From Candidimonas humi (GTDB lineage Bacteria > Pseudomonadota > Gammaproteobacteria > Burkholderiales > Burkholderiaceae_B), in the NCBI RefSeq assembly GCF_019166065.1, contig NZ_JAHTBN010000010.1:56436-120435 (forward strand): a DNA stretch of 64,000 nucleotides. The letters are read 5' to 3'. Under the pieces are notes generated by a model. That model was not told the DNA's origin. It was given only the letters and a program-made list of their open reading frames with translations, and did no database searches. Shown one piece after another: positions 1 through 8,474 of this stretch. The translations under genes and the position numbers were made by a program. Position 1 is the first letter of the stretch. The number at the start of each line of letters is the position of its first letter.

Positions 1-325
1 TGCCCTGCCCCGGATCGTCCATGTCGTACAGACGGATGCCGTGCTCGCGCGCATTGGCCGCAAGCTGATCCATCATCCTCAGCATTTCGGGCTCGGGATG
101 CTCGCGGCCGCGGGTAGGCACGTAGTGATCGGCGATCGCCACGGTCAGGTCGGGCCGGGCAACGCGCGCCCCACGCTCCCGCAACTTGTTGAAGGCGTGG
201 AACGAACCTTCCTGCACATAATGCCGGTCGACCCAGACCAGGCTTGCACCGTCTTCGCGCTGCGCGATGACATGCATATTCCAGAGTTTGTCGAAAAGGC
301 CTAGTGGGCCTGCCGCACTCGCCAT
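1..325 (-). CDS. Aconitase-superfamily dehydratase large subunit, LeuC/DmdA-like (partial)
   Basis: Only the first 108 residues are inside the window; the gene runs off the left edge. The translated N-terminus has the pattern of 3-isopropylmalate dehydratase large subunits: FDKLW near residue 11, VDRHYVQE near residues 31-38, and an ADHYVPT segment matching the MDH-x-V-S-T region of LeuC. This family uses a 4Fe-4S cluster to move water on dicarboxylic acids; the cluster cysteines lie outside the window. The ATG at 325 has GGAG about eight bases upstream. An isocitrate-lyase-family gene lies upstream on the same strand. That pairing also occurs in dimethylmalate metabolism (DmdA plus dimethylmalate lyase), so a role other than leucine synthesis is quite possible. 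The small subunit is not visible. Confidence 0.85.
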   Translation of the reverse strand, partial: MASAAGPLGLFDKLWNMHVIAQREDGASLVWVDRHYVQEGSFHAFNKLRERGARVARPDLTVAIADHYVPTRGREHPEPEMLRMMDQLAANAREHGIRLYDMDDPGQG

Positions 326-510
326 CGGATGCTCCGTTATCACAATAAGGACCTGCTCCAAACCACACAGCCGGGTCGGCCTGGCCGCGAGTATCCGCCG
401 CAGCAGCCCGGACCCGCCGACATGACAAGCCGGCGCGGCCCGGCGCGCCGGCAAACCCCAATAACATGGCACCGCGGCCGGCCGCGCCGTGCTGCGAGCG
501 CCAGCGTTAC

Positions 511-1392
511 TTACTGGTACTTGCGCCCTTGCTCCAGCAGCTCGGGCGTGCCGATCAATGCGTTGAGCTCGTCGAAATCGAACATTTCCTCGCGCATGGG
601 GGAGGTGGTGCCGTGTTTCTTGAGAGTCTCGAAATAGCGCTGTAGCTGGCGCGCCGCGAACCGTACCGTGCCTCCCGGGAAGATGACGATGCGAAAGCCC
701 AGGCCGGACAACTGGTCGGTACTGAGCACAGGCGTCTTGCCGCCCTCGACCATATTGGCCAGCAGCGGGATATGCGCCGCATAGCGCTCGCAGACGATGC
801 GCATCTGCTCGGTCGATCCCGGCGCCTCGACGAATAGCGCGTCGACGCCGCACTCGCGATAGGCCTGCGCGCGATCGAGCGCGGCCTCGAAGCCCTCGAC
901 CGCGACCGCGTCGGTGCGCGCCAGGATCAGGGTTGCGTCGTCATGCCTGGCATCTAGCGCGGCCTTGAGCTTGCCGCACATCTCCGCCTTGGACACCAGG
1001 GCCTTGTTCTCGAGATGGCCGCAGCGCTTGGGAAAACTCTGGTCTTCCAACTGGATCATCGCCGCTCCGGCGCGCTCCATGTCCCGAACGGTGCGTTGAA
1101 CGTTCAAGGCATTGCCGAAGCCATTGTCCGCGTCGACGATCACCGGAGTCTCGACACGGTCGGTGATGCGCGCCAGCACATTGACGGCTTCGCTGGCAGT
1201 GGTCAAGCCGACATCGGAGCGGCCCAGCTGCGTATACGCAACCGCTCCGCCCGAGAGATAAAGCGCCTCGAAGCCCGCTTGCGCGGCGGTCAGCGCGGTC
1301 AGCGCGTCGCAGACTCCGGGGGCAAGCACTGCCGGGCCGCGCTGCAGGCGCTCCTTGAGACGGGACGGATTGGCGGCGGAAGTTGCGCTCAT
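511..1392 (-). CDS. Isocitrate lyase/PEP mutase family carbon-carbon lyase (methylisocitrate/dimethylmalate lyase type)
   Basis: This is a 293-residue protein of the isocitrate lyase/phosphoenolpyruvate mutase superfamily, whose members cleave or rearrange 2-hydroxy or 2-oxo dicarboxylates with Mg2+. Visible motifs are the metal-binding DADNGFG at residues 87-93, LEDQ at 115-118 and the catalytic-loop KRCGH at 122-126, which is typical of the lyases (PrpB, dimethylmalate lyase) rather than the mutases. The reading frame is open to 1611, but the ATG at 1392 has AAGGAG at good spacing and matches family length, so the upstream part, which contains short tandem repeats, is excluded. It reads toward the LeuC-like gene and diverges from a LysR gene. 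The exact substrate cannot be fixed from sequence. Confidence 0.88.
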   Translation of the reverse strand: MSATSAANPSRLKERLQRGPAVLAPGVCDALTALTAAQAGFEALYLSGGAVAYTQLGRSDVGLTTASEAVNVLARITDRVETPVIVDADNGFGNALNVQRTVRDMERAGAAMIQLEDQSFPKRCGHLENKALVSKAEMCGKLKAALDARHDDATLILARTDAVAVEGFEAALDRAQAYRECGVDALFVEAPGSTEQMRIVCERYAAHIPLLANMVEGGKTPVLSTDQLSGLGFRIVIFPGGTVRFAARQLQRYFETLKKHGTTSPMREEMFDFDELNALIGTPELLEQGRKYQ

Positions 1393-1473
1393 TGCGTGTA
1401 CGGCTCCTTGTATCTCGATGCTATGCATTGCCCACGGGCCATAAGGCCCAGGGCAAGGAAAGTGGCCCGGCCC

Positions 1474-1524
1474 GCATCCGCATCCGCATCCGCAAACGCG
1501 GCTCGGCTCGGCTCGGCTCGGCTC
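1474..1524. repeat. Two short tandem repeats: (GCATCC)x3 and (GGCTC)x5
   Basis: Three copies of a hexamer occupy 1474-1491 and five perfect copies of a pentamer occupy 1500-1524, in the gap between the divergent lyase and LysR genes. Arrays of this kind can change length by slipped-strand mispairing. The pentamer would shift any frame read through it, but the likely lyase start lies downstream of the array, so any effect would be on promoter spacing. Confidence 0.85.
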
Positions 1525-1643
1525 GCCGGATGATGCTCCAGCGGCGCTGCGGCGCAAGCGCGATGGGCGACGCCGAACTGCGGCGTCCATGAGCCCGGAT
1601 GCTAGCGACAATTCAGTTTATTTCGTACCATGTGAAAAACAAA

Positions 1644-1657
1644 TCAACTTTTGTTGA
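1644..1657. promoter_or_regulatory. Inverted repeat, possible LysR-type operator
   Basis: TCAAC-TTTT-GTTGA is a perfect 5-bp inverted repeat 22 bp before the LysR start codon, inside an AT-rich stretch flanked by TTTCGT and ACGAAA. LysR proteins commonly bind interrupted dyads between their own gene and a divergent target. The assignment rests on position and symmetry only. Confidence 0.35.
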
Positions 1658-1678
1658 AACGAAAATTCAAATTTCTTG

Positions 1679-2566
1679 ATGAAGATCGAAGCCTTTATCA
1701 CGCTGGAAGCCGTGCTGCGCTCGGGCACCATGGCGGCCGCCTCGAAAGAAATGAACATGACGCCCAGCGCCGTCAGCATGCAGATCAAGCAGATCGAGGC
1801 TTACCTGGGGCAGCCGCTGTTCGACCGTTCTGGCCTGCAGGCCAGGCCTTTGCCCGCGGCCCACGAAGTGGCTGGCGCCATGCGGCAGGCGCTGCAAAGC
1901 CTCGAGGCCTTGCGCCACCAGCGGCACATCCAGGTCGAAGGCACCATACGCCTGGGCGTCATCGATTCCATGCAGCCGATACTCCTGCCGGGCATCCTGC
2001 GGGAACTGCGCGACCATTACCCCGCTTTGCATGTGCACCCGAGCCGCGGCAAGAGCGCCACGCTGGTCGACGCGGTAAAGGCCGGCGAACTGGATGCAGC
2101 CGTGGTCGGGCAGCCCGAATCCGGCGGGTCGGCGCGGCTGCGATGGCACACCTTGCTGGTCCGGGAGCTGGCGCTGATCGTCCCGCCGCTCGAGCGCGAA
2201 ACCTCCGTCAAGGCGCTGCTCAAACGCTACGAATGGATACGCTACGACCGCAAGACCGTGGTCGGACGCATGTCGGCGCGCTATTTCAAGACCCAGGGCG
2301 GTGCGCGCCACAGCCAGGTCGAACTGGACGAGGTGCGGGCGGTGGTCGCAATGGTCAGCGCCGGCCTGGGTATTTCCATGGTGCAATTGGCCGAACCCAG
2401 CATTTGCCTGACCTATCCCGTCCGCGTGCTGCACCCCGTCCCGCCCCCGCCTACATTGAGGTTCGCACTGGTCGTGCGCGCCGGCGACGCGGACAAGAGA
2501 ACATTGAACGTGCTCAGGCAGACCATGGACGCCGTCTTGCGGGACAGGCAAGTTCCGCAAGATTGA
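1679..2566 (+). CDS. LysR-family transcriptional regulator
   Basis: This 295-residue protein has the LysR layout: an N-terminal winged helix-turn-helix (residues about 5-62, with the AAASKEMNMTPSAVSMQI recognition region) and a C-terminal periplasmic-binding-like effector domain. It is divergent from the isocitrate-lyase-family gene, the classic arrangement in which a LysR protein controls its neighbour and itself, so the likely target is the 511-1392 lyase and the LeuC-like gene behind it. ATG at 1679 is used; an adjacent in-frame TTG at 1676 adds one residue. No clear ribosome-binding site is seen. The inducer is unknown, presumably an organic acid. Confidence 0.9.
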   Translation: MKIEAFITLEAVLRSGTMAAASKEMNMTPSAVSMQIKQIEAYLGQPLFDRSGLQARPLPAAHEVAGAMRQALQSLEALRHQRHIQVEGTIRLGVIDSMQPILLPGILRELRDHYPALHVHPSRGKSATLVDAVKAGELDAAVVGQPESGGSARLRWHTLLVRELALIVPPLERETSVKALLKRYEWIRYDRKTVVGRMSARYFKTQGGARHSQVELDEVRAVVAMVSAGLGISMVQLAEPSICLTYPVRVLHPVPPPPTLRFALVVRAGDADKRTLNVLRQTMDAVLRDRQVPQD

Positions 2567-2793
2567 CGAGCAGGCCGCCACACCTCATGCCAGGCTCGAA
2601 ATGGGCTGCGCCGAAGCGCCCAGGCACGACAGGCGGCCCGTGGCCGGCGCATCGCAATGGCGCCCGCCGCGCCTCGCCGGCCCTCGCCCATCCACCCTTC
2701 GAAAAAACACAATAGTTGTTGATCTCTTTCTAATCCTCGGAACAATCGCGCAAGTTACGATGCCTCCATGAACGATCTGCCAGGAGGCTAGAG

Positions 2794-4137
2794 GTGCGCG
2801 ATTTGCCGGAAAACATCGACGGGCTGTTCACGCCCGAAAGCCTGTGGCAATCGTGGCTGGACGTCGAGGCGGCGCTGGCCCTGACGCAAGGCGAGCTGGG
2901 CATGATACCGGCGCATTGCGCGACCCGCATCGCAGAACAGTGCCAGTTGTCGGGCTTCGATCTGCCGGCGCTCAAGGCCGACATCGCCCTCACCATGGCG
3001 CCGGTACTGTCGCTAACGCACGCGCTGGCCGACCTGTGCGGCGCAGAGGCCGGCGGCTATGTGCACTGGGGCGCCACCACGCAGAACGTCATCATGGCCG
3101 GCCGCCTGCTGCAACTGCGCAAGGCACACGCGCTGCTGCTTGGGCGCCTGGCCCGAGTCCTGGACGCGCTGGCGGCCCTGGCCTCGGACAACGCCGGGCA
3201 GGTGACGGTGGGGCGCACCAATCGCAAGCATGCGCTGCCCATTACCTTCGGCTTCAAGGCGGCATCCTGGATCGACGAAATACTACGCTGCGTACAACGC
3301 CTGCGCGAAGTCGAGGCACGCACTTTCCGCCTGGTGTTCGGCGGCGCCATAGGCGCCATGCAGTCCTTCGGCGCGCAAGGCCCGGCCCTGACCAAGGCCC
3401 TGGCCGCCAGGCTCGGGCTGCGCGACTCGCTCGTGCACGCACGCAATACCCTGGACTCCATGAGCGAATACGTGCTGGCCCTGGCGCTGTTCGGCATGGC
3501 CTGCTCGCGTATCGGCAAGGAGCTCTACATCCTCATGACCGAAGAGATCGACGAGGTCGAAGAGGACCTGGGGCCGGGCGTGATCGGCAGCAGCACGATG
3601 CCGCAGAAGAACAACCCCAAGCACGTCGTCGCCCTGCTGGCCCGCGCGGCGCGCCTGCGGGCCATGGCCGCCCCCGCGCTGGAAGCCGGGCAGCCCAGCC
3701 ATGAAGGCGACGCAGCCAGCAATCAGCTGATCGCCGAACTCGTCGACCAGTCGGCCATCTCGGCCTACGACCTGGCGCGGCGGCTGGACTGGCTGCTGCG
3801 CAATCTGCGCCTGAAGCCGGACCATATGCAGCGCAACCTGGGGATTTCGGCCAATGTGGTGGCCTCCGAGAACCTGATGCTGCTGCTGGCGCAGGGCATG
3901 GGGCGCCAGGCCGCGCACGACCTGGTGCATGAACTGATAGCACGCCACAAGCAGACCAGCACCCCTGTGCTGGAGCTGTTGCTGGAACACCCTGCCGTAG
4001 CAAACCGCTACGACGCCGGGCAATTGCGGCGCGCCATGGACCCCACGCACTACACGGGACTGAGCGCCGAGATCGCCCTGGCCGCTGCTGACCAGGCCCG
4101 GCGGGAAGCCGCCGCCCTCGCGGCTATATCTCGTTAA
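2794..4137 (+). CDS. Fumarase/adenylosuccinate lyase superfamily protein (3-carboxymuconate cycloisomerase-like)
   Basis: This 447-residue protein belongs to the tetrameric fumarase/aspartase superfamily. It carries HWGATTQ at residues 91-97 and the family signature GSSTMPQKNNP at 265-275, whose serine is the catalytic base on the flexible loop. The region that in adenylosuccinate lyase reads GRTH-x-Q here reads GRTNRKHALP (140-149), so the usual histidine is replaced by asparagine; genuine PurB activity is therefore unlikely, and a carboxymuconate cycloisomerase or specialised amino-acid/dicarboxylate lyase is a better guess. GTG start at 2794 is supported by AGGAGG at 2782-2787. Its 3' end overlaps the convergent LysR gene by 14 bp. 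The nearby amino-acid importer may supply its substrate, which is inference. Confidence 0.85.
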   Translation: MRDLPENIDGLFTPESLWQSWLDVEAALALTQGELGMIPAHCATRIAEQCQLSGFDLPALKADIALTMAPVLSLTHALADLCGAEAGGYVHWGATTQNVIMAGRLLQLRKAHALLLGRLARVLDALAALASDNAGQVTVGRTNRKHALPITFGFKAASWIDEILRCVQRLREVEARTFRLVFGGAIGAMQSFGAQGPALTKALAARLGLRDSLVHARNTLDSMSEYVLALALFGMACSRIGKELYILMTEEIDEVEEDLGPGVIGSSTMPQKNNPKHVVALLARAARLRAMAAPALEAGQPSHEGDAASNQLIAELVDQSAISAYDLARRLDWLLRNLRLKPDHMQRNLGISANVVASENLMLLLAQGMGRQAAHDLVHELIARHKQTSTPVLELLLEHPAVANRYDAGQLRRAMDPTHYTGLSAEIALAAADQARREAAALAAISR

Positions 4138-5074
4138 GCGCCGTTCCCGGCTTGAGTATGCGCAGGTCGCCTTTGGCGCCGGCGCGTGCGAGCGCGCGCA
4201 AGTGCTCGCGCAGGCACTTCAGGAACAAGTCGGCCAGGGGCGGCCTGTTGTCCACCGGATAGATACAGCCGTAGGTAACCCAGCGCTCGGGCACCAGCGG
4301 GCGCAACACCAGCTCGGCATCCGGCACCGGGTACAGACAGCCTCGGTCTATCAGAGAAATCCCGTTGCCCTCGCGCACCAGTTGCTGCACCAGTATCGTG
4401 GATGTCGACTCGATCGCAATGTGTGGCGTGATGCCGGCCGAAGCATAGACCTCGTCCAGCCGCCGGCGCCATAGCTGGTTGCCCTGCAGGGTTACCACGG
4501 GCTCCTGCGCAAGCTGGGCAGCGGTGATGCTGCTTTCTTCGGCCAGCGCATGGGCGCGCGGCAACAGCACCCCGACACGCGCCTGGAACACCGGCTCGAC
4601 ATCGAGTTCCATGATCGCGTTGGTGACCGGCAGCGAGATCAGCCCCAGGCTGAAACGCCGGCGCGCCACCTTGTTCTCGATGTCGAAGCGCCCTTCGACG
4701 TGAATGCGGCACTCGAAGCCCGAATGGGCGCGGCGCATGCGGGTGATGGCCGGAACGGCCAGGCTCGCCCCCAGCGGAGGCGAGGTCACGAAAGTGAATT
4801 TCTCGGTGGTGCGATGCCGTATGTCCGCGGCGATTTGCTGCATTTCATCGATACCGCCCAACACCTGTTCCACTTCCTGGTAGAACATTTCGCCTTCCAA
4901 CGTCAGCACCAGCTTGCGCCGGCTGCGGCTGAACAAGGTGATCTTCAGTTCGGCCTCGAGCAGGCCGACGAGCCGGCTGGCGGCCGACTGGCTCATGTGC
5001 ATGCGTTCGGCTGCGGCGGCCAGCGACCCCTGCAGCACGATGGAGCGGAATACGCGCAGCGCTTTCAGATTCAT
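4124..5074 (-). CDS. LysR-family transcriptional regulator
   Basis: This 316-residue LysR protein has an N-terminal winged helix-turn-helix (AAAAERMHMSQSAASRLVGLL, residues about 19-39) followed by a substrate-binding-like effector domain. It is transcribed away from the amino-acid ABC importer that starts at 5334, and its last codons overlap the convergent lyase gene. Position suggests control of the importer, the lyase, or both. The shared intergenic region holds an 11-copy hexamer repeat and a perfect inverted repeat at 5225-5240 that could be its operator. The start ATG at 5074 gives a complete DNA-binding domain. Confidence 0.9.
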   Translation of the reverse strand: MNLKALRVFRSIVLQGSLAAAAERMHMSQSAASRLVGLLEAELKITLFSRSRRKLVLTLEGEMFYQEVEQVLGGIDEMQQIAADIRHRTTEKFTFVTSPPLGASLAVPAITRMRRAHSGFECRIHVEGRFDIENKVARRRFSLGLISLPVTNAIMELDVEPVFQARVGVLLPRAHALAEESSITAAQLAQEPVVTLQGNQLWRRRLDEVYASAGITPHIAIESTSTILVQQLVREGNGISLIDRGCLYPVPDAELVLRPLVPERWVTYGCIYPVDNRPPLADLFLKCLREHLRALARAGAKGDLRILKPGTALNEI

Positions 5075-5126
5075 GTCCCGCTCCCGCGCCGGCCGACGGG
5101 CAGCGCCTCGTCCTGCGACGGATACC

Positions 5127-5192
<66 letters not shown>

Positions 5193-5224
5193 GCAATTGT
5201 TGCATTTTTTCGAAGGAAATATAG

Positions 5225-5240
5225 GTTTATTCTAATAAAC
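5225..5240. promoter_or_regulatory. Perfect inverted repeat, possible LysR operator
   Basis: GTTTATT-CT-AATAAAC is a perfect 7-bp dyad with a 2-bp centre in an AT-rich patch just after the hexamer array and about 95 bp before the importer start. Size and location suit a LysR-type site. A second short dyad, ATCAT-GCCG-ATGAT, follows at about 5246-5259. Confidence 0.45.
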
Positions 5241-5333
5241 GCGCATCATGCCGATGATACGATTTCTTCGACCCTTGGGAAAGCGCCGATTCGCGCCCAA
5301 ACTTCACTATTTCGACAATAAAGGAGACTCGCC

Positions 5334-6158
5334 ATGTCATTCTCACGCTATAGCAAATTCCTGGCCATGGGATTTCTGTCGACGCTCGCCGTGTCGTTCG
5401 GTAGCGCCGCAAGCGCTGCCGGCACGAATGCCGCCGAACTGCATACCGTTGAAAAAGGTCAGATTCTCTATGCCTTCCGTGCGGACGACAAGCCGGTCTC
5501 CTTTATCAAGGACGACAAGCCGGCCGGCTTCATGGTGGACCTGACCACCGAGATCGCCAAAAGAATCAATCTGAAGCCGGAGTATGTCGCCACCGATTTC
5601 TCCAGCATGGTGCCTTCCATCAGCAGCCACCGCTATGACTCCGCCGCCTTCGCCGTGCTGGTGACGCCGCCGCGCGAGAAAGTGGTGAACTTCACGACCC
5701 CCGTGAACTTCGCCCAGGCACGGCTGGTGTCGCTGAAGAAGGCTCCGCTGCAGACCGTCAAGAACGCAGGCGGCAAGACTGTGGCCATTACCGTGGGCAG
5801 CGCATTGATACCGGTGCTGCAAAAGCTCGAGCCCACCATCAGTGTCAGGACGTTCCCGAACATCGCAGCCAGCACCGCCGCGCTCAAGACCGGGCAAGTC
5901 AGCGGCCTGTTCACCGGCTTTGAGGCCTCTTCGGGCCTGCTGAAGAGGAACCCCGATTTCATGGCCAGCGAGTCGGTCATGAGCGGCAAAGGCGCGCTGC
6001 CCGTCGCGAAAGACCGGCCGGCACTGCTGAAAGCCATGAACACTGCTCTTGGGGACATCATTGCCGACGGCACCTACATGAAGCTCTACAGCAAGTGGTA
6101 TCCCGGCGAGGGCGAGCCTGCCGGCATGGCGCAGGAATACCCGAATTTCAAGAAGTAG
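5334..6158 (+). CDS. Amino-acid ABC transporter periplasmic substrate-binding protein (family 3)
   Basis: This 274-residue protein has a typical Sec signal peptide (hydrophobic stretch at 9-22, likely cleavage after SAASA near residue 28). The mature part has the family 3 fold of polar amino-acid receptors: an early FRADDKPVSFIKDDKPAGF segment, DLTTEIAKRIN, and a VVNFTTPV motif. It would capture an amino acid or small organic solute in the periplasm and deliver it to the permease and ATPase encoded immediately downstream. The ATG is preceded by AAAGGAG. The three genes form one operon. The ligand is not determinable; the neighbouring lyase-type enzyme hints at an amino acid or dicarboxylate-like compound. 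Confidence 0.92.
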   Translation: MSFSRYSKFLAMGFLSTLAVSFGSAASAAGTNAAELHTVEKGQILYAFRADDKPVSFIKDDKPAGFMVDLTTEIAKRINLKPEYVATDFSSMVPSISSHRYDSAAFAVLVTPPREKVVNFTTPVNFAQARLVSLKKAPLQTVKNAGGKTVAITVGSALIPVLQKLEPTISVRTFPNIAASTAALKTGQVSGLFTGFEASSGLLKRNPDFMASESVMSGKGALPVAKDRPALLKAMNTALGDIIADGTYMKLYSKWYPGEGEPAGMAQEYPNFKK

Positions 6159-6204
6159 TTCCCGATTTCTCACGAACACTCTATAGCATTTGGGCGAGGT
6201 GGCC

Positions 6205-6939
6205 ATGGAAGGGCTGAACAATGTGCTCGCAACTTTTTTCGATGTTCATCTCATCGCGGATACCTTGCCCGACCTGCTGCGGGTGGGTCTGCCGAACACG
6301 CTGATATTGTCGGTGATAGGCACGTTCTTTTCGTGCATCATCGGGCTGTTCTTCTCGTTCGGCCTGATGTCGAAGAAGTTCCTGGTGCGCCTGCCGTTTC
6401 GCATCTATGTCGATATCTTCCGCGGTGCGCCCCACATATTGAGCATCTTCCTGATCGGCGCCGGCTTGCCCATGGCGGGCCTGATGGTCTTCGGCCACTG
6501 GACCTACGGATACGCCGGCCTGGCCGTGGGTGTGGTGGAAGGCGCCTATATGGCGGAAATCTTCCGTTCCGGGTTCCAGGACGTCGATAAAGGCGTGGTC
6601 GAAGCCGCGCGCAGCCTGGGGATTTCGCTCTGGAAGACCACGCGCCTGATCGTCATCCCCATCGGAATCCGGACGGTGCTTCCGGCGCTTACCGGCCAGT
6701 CCATCATCATCATCCGCAGCACCGCGCTGGTATATCTGCTGGGCCTGACCATAGGCCAGCGTGAACTGTTCTCCATCGGCCACGACGGTACGATCAACAG
6801 CGCCAACTTCTCGCCGCTGGTGGCCTCCGGCATCGTCTACCTGATGATCACCGTTCCCCTGACCTATATCGTGAACGCCTGGGAACGGCGGCTGCATAAC
6901 GGCCCCAAGATCCGACTCGAAGCGTCCGAAGAAGGCTGA
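6205..6939 (+). CDS. Polar amino-acid ABC transporter permease
   Basis: This 244-residue inner-membrane protein of the HisM/GlnP type has about five hydrophobic segments. The ATPase-contact EAA loop is visible as EAARSLGISLWKTTRLIVIP near residues 133-152. The frame opens at a TTG at 6190, but the ATG at 6205 with GAGG at 6196-6199 is preferred. Only one permease gene is present, so the channel is expected to be a homodimer, whereas many polar amino-acid importers use two different permeases. It lies between the receptor and ATPase genes in a single operon. Confidence 0.9.
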   Translation: MEGLNNVLATFFDVHLIADTLPDLLRVGLPNTLILSVIGTFFSCIIGLFFSFGLMSKKFLVRLPFRIYVDIFRGAPHILSIFLIGAGLPMAGLMVFGHWTYGYAGLAVGVVEGAYMAEIFRSGFQDVDKGVVEAARSLGISLWKTTRLIVIPIGIRTVLPALTGQSIIIIRSTALVYLLGLTIGQRELFSIGHDGTINSANFSPLVASGIVYLMITVPLTYIVNAWERRLHNGPKIRLEASEEG

Positions 6940-6945
6940 GCGACC

Positions 6946-7740
6946 ATGTCCACTACAAGCACCGTTGTTGCCGACAAAACCCTCTCGACGCCATCGTCCG
7001 TCGGCCACCCGCAGCCCGCGATCGTGTATTCGCACGTCGGCAAGCGATTCGGGCGTACCGTGGTCCTGGAAGACATCGACCTGAGCGTGGACACGGCGGA
7101 AACCATCTGCCTGCTCGGGCCCTCGGGGTCCGGAAAATCGACGCTACTGCGTTGCACCAACCTGCTCGAAGTGCCCGATCGCGGCCAGATCAGCATCCAC
7201 GGGCAAGTCATTACCGACAAGGGCGCCGATGTCGACGGCATCCGGACCCGGGTCGGCATGGTCTTCCAGAGATTCAATCTCTTTCCCCATTGCAGCGTCC
7301 TGGAAAACGTGACCATGGCCCTGCGGGCCGTGCACAACAAGCGCCGCGAAGAAGCCGTTGCCATCGCGCGTTCGAAGCTCGAGCTGGTCGGCCTCGATCA
7401 CCTGCGCGATCGCCGCCCCGCACAGTTGTCGGGCGGACAGCAGCAAAGGGTGGCCATAGCGCGCGCCCTGGCGATGAACCCCGAGGTCATGCTGTTCGAC
7501 GAAGCCACGTCGGCGCTCGACCCCGAACTGGTCGGCGAAGTGCTCGACGTCATGCGCGACCTCGCCAAACAAGGCATGACCATGGTCGTCGTCACGCATC
7601 AGATGCGCTTCGCGAAAGAAGTAGCCAGCCGCGTGGTGTTCCTCGACCACGGGCATCTGCTGGAAATCGCCCCGCCCGAAGAATTCTTCGAAAACCCGCG
7701 CAGCGAGAGACTGCAGTTGTTCTTGAAGCGGGTGTTGTAA
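6946..7740 (+). CDS. Polar amino-acid ABC transporter ATPase (GlnQ/HisP type)
   Basis: This 264-residue ABC ATPase has Walker [10 protein letters not shown] at residues 58-66, Q-loop [10 protein letters not shown] near 106-115, signature LSGGQQQ at 161-167, Walker B VMLFDE at 181-186 and the switch histidine in VVTHQM. The Q-loop and signature are those of amino-acid importers. It starts seven bases after the permease stop, so it is translationally close and part of the same operon. It powers uptake of the solute bound by the 5334-6158 receptor. An N-terminal stretch of about 25 residues before the domain is longer than in most homologues. Confidence 0.95.
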   Translation: MSTTSTVVADKTLSTPSSVGHPQPAIVYSHVGKRFGRTVVLEDIDLSVDTAETICLLGPSGSGKSTLLRCTNLLEVPDRGQISIHGQVITDKGADVDGIRTRVGMVFQRFNLFPHCSVLENVTMALRAVHNKRREEAVAIARSKLELVGLDHLRDRRPAQLSGGQQQRVAIARALAMNPEVMLFDEATSALDPELVGEVLDVMRDLAKQGMTMVVVTHQMRFAKEVASRVVFLDHGHLLEIAPPEEFFENPRSERLQLFLKRVL

Positions 7741-7819
7741 GCGGCTGGCCGGGCTGTCCAGCCAGGAAAAATACAGTACTGCCCGCCTGCCCGCCCACGG
7801 AGTGAATGGGCGCGATGAG

Positions 7820-8200
7820 TCAGGCCGCCCGCCGTCGCGGCAGATGCACGTCCACCGCGATGTCTGCGAAGGGTGCGTGGATCAGGCCCTGCTCATCCTT
7901 CTCTATGGCCATCCATTCCATCAGCGCAGTCACGTCGCCATGCACGTTCTTGTAGTCACGGCCCAGCAGCTTAGCCAAGGCTGAAATCGACGTTAGCCCC
8001 GTCTCGCGCAACGCAGCGATCAGTTCCCAGCGGCGCGGCGTGAAAACAGCGAGCATCTGGCTCACGTCATCAAATCCTACCTCGAAGTGCGGCGCGGGCT
8101 GCCTGCCCTGCTCCAGGGCGCTCATCGCGTCGGCGGCATGTTTCAGGGCACGCCCGGGCCCGCCGCCCACAACCACATGGAGAGTTTGATCATTTGTCAT
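7820..8200 (-). CDS. tumA: Antitoxin TumA-like winged-helix DNA-binding protein (HVO_A0114 type)
   Basis: This 126-residue protein is the second gene of a toxin-antitoxin pair. Residues about 53-100 form a predicted winged helix-turn-helix (FTPRRWELIAALRETG, then SALAKLLGRDYKNVHGDV), the type found in TumA/HVO_A0114 antitoxins. It would neutralise the TumE-like toxin and repress the operon through the repeated ATATGGTGT sites at 8473-8507. The ATG at 8200 has AAGGAG seven bases upstream and overlaps the end of the toxin gene by 11 bp, indicating translational coupling. A longer frame to 8218 exists but lacks a ribosome-binding site. The family match is from memory of motif and partner. Confidence 0.8.
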   Translation of the reverse strand: MTNDQTLHVVVGGGPGRALKHAADAMSALEQGRQPAPHFEVGFDDVSQMLAVFTPRRWELIAALRETGLTSISALAKLLGRDYKNVHGDVTALMEWMAIEKDEQGLIHAPFADIAVDVHLPRRRAA

Positions 8201-8474
8201 AGTCGGCTCCTTCAACATCAGCCATGAAATCGACCATCAATTGCCGCGGCCCCTTGAATTCATAGGATGACTCCACGCCCCGGAGGTGCTTGTGGTCACC
8301 CTTGCCGCGCTCATTGTCATAGCCCACGACCCTCTGTCCATCTATCACATATACAAGACGGTATTTGTAAGGATGGTCCGATGGCGGAACGGGCCAAGGC
8401 ACCTGCCACACCACGGCTTCTATAATGCCGCGCTTGTAAATAGTGCGGCTGCGGTGCAGAAGAGTCGCTTTCAT
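8190..8474 (-). CDS. tumE: Toxin TumE-family protein (DUF6516)
   Basis: This 94-residue protein has the marks of TumE toxins: MKATLL at the start, EAVVWQVPWPVPPS, HPYKYRL at 34-40 and the conserved YDNERGKGDHKH at 52-63. It precedes its antitoxin, the toxin-first order usual for TumE/TumA, and overlaps it by 11 bp. The ATG at 8474 has no ribosome-binding site and lies about two bases after the predicted transcription start, so the mRNA is probably leaderless. The start codon falls inside the third half-site of the operator. The molecular target is not shown by the sequence. Its location beside a decayed tRNA suggests horizontal arrival. Confidence 0.82.
   Translation of the reverse strand: MKATLLHRSRTIYKRGIIEAVVWQVPWPVPPSDHPYKYRLVYVIDGQRVVGYDNERGKGDHKHLRGVESSYEFKGPRQLMVDFMADVEGADYDK

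Noticed and set aside
1393..1611. N-terminal extension of the isocitrate-lyase-family protein
   Set aside because: It is repetitive (Cys-Gly and Glu-Pro-Ser-Arg units), lacks a ribosome-binding site, and exceeds family length; the ATG at 1392 has a strong site.
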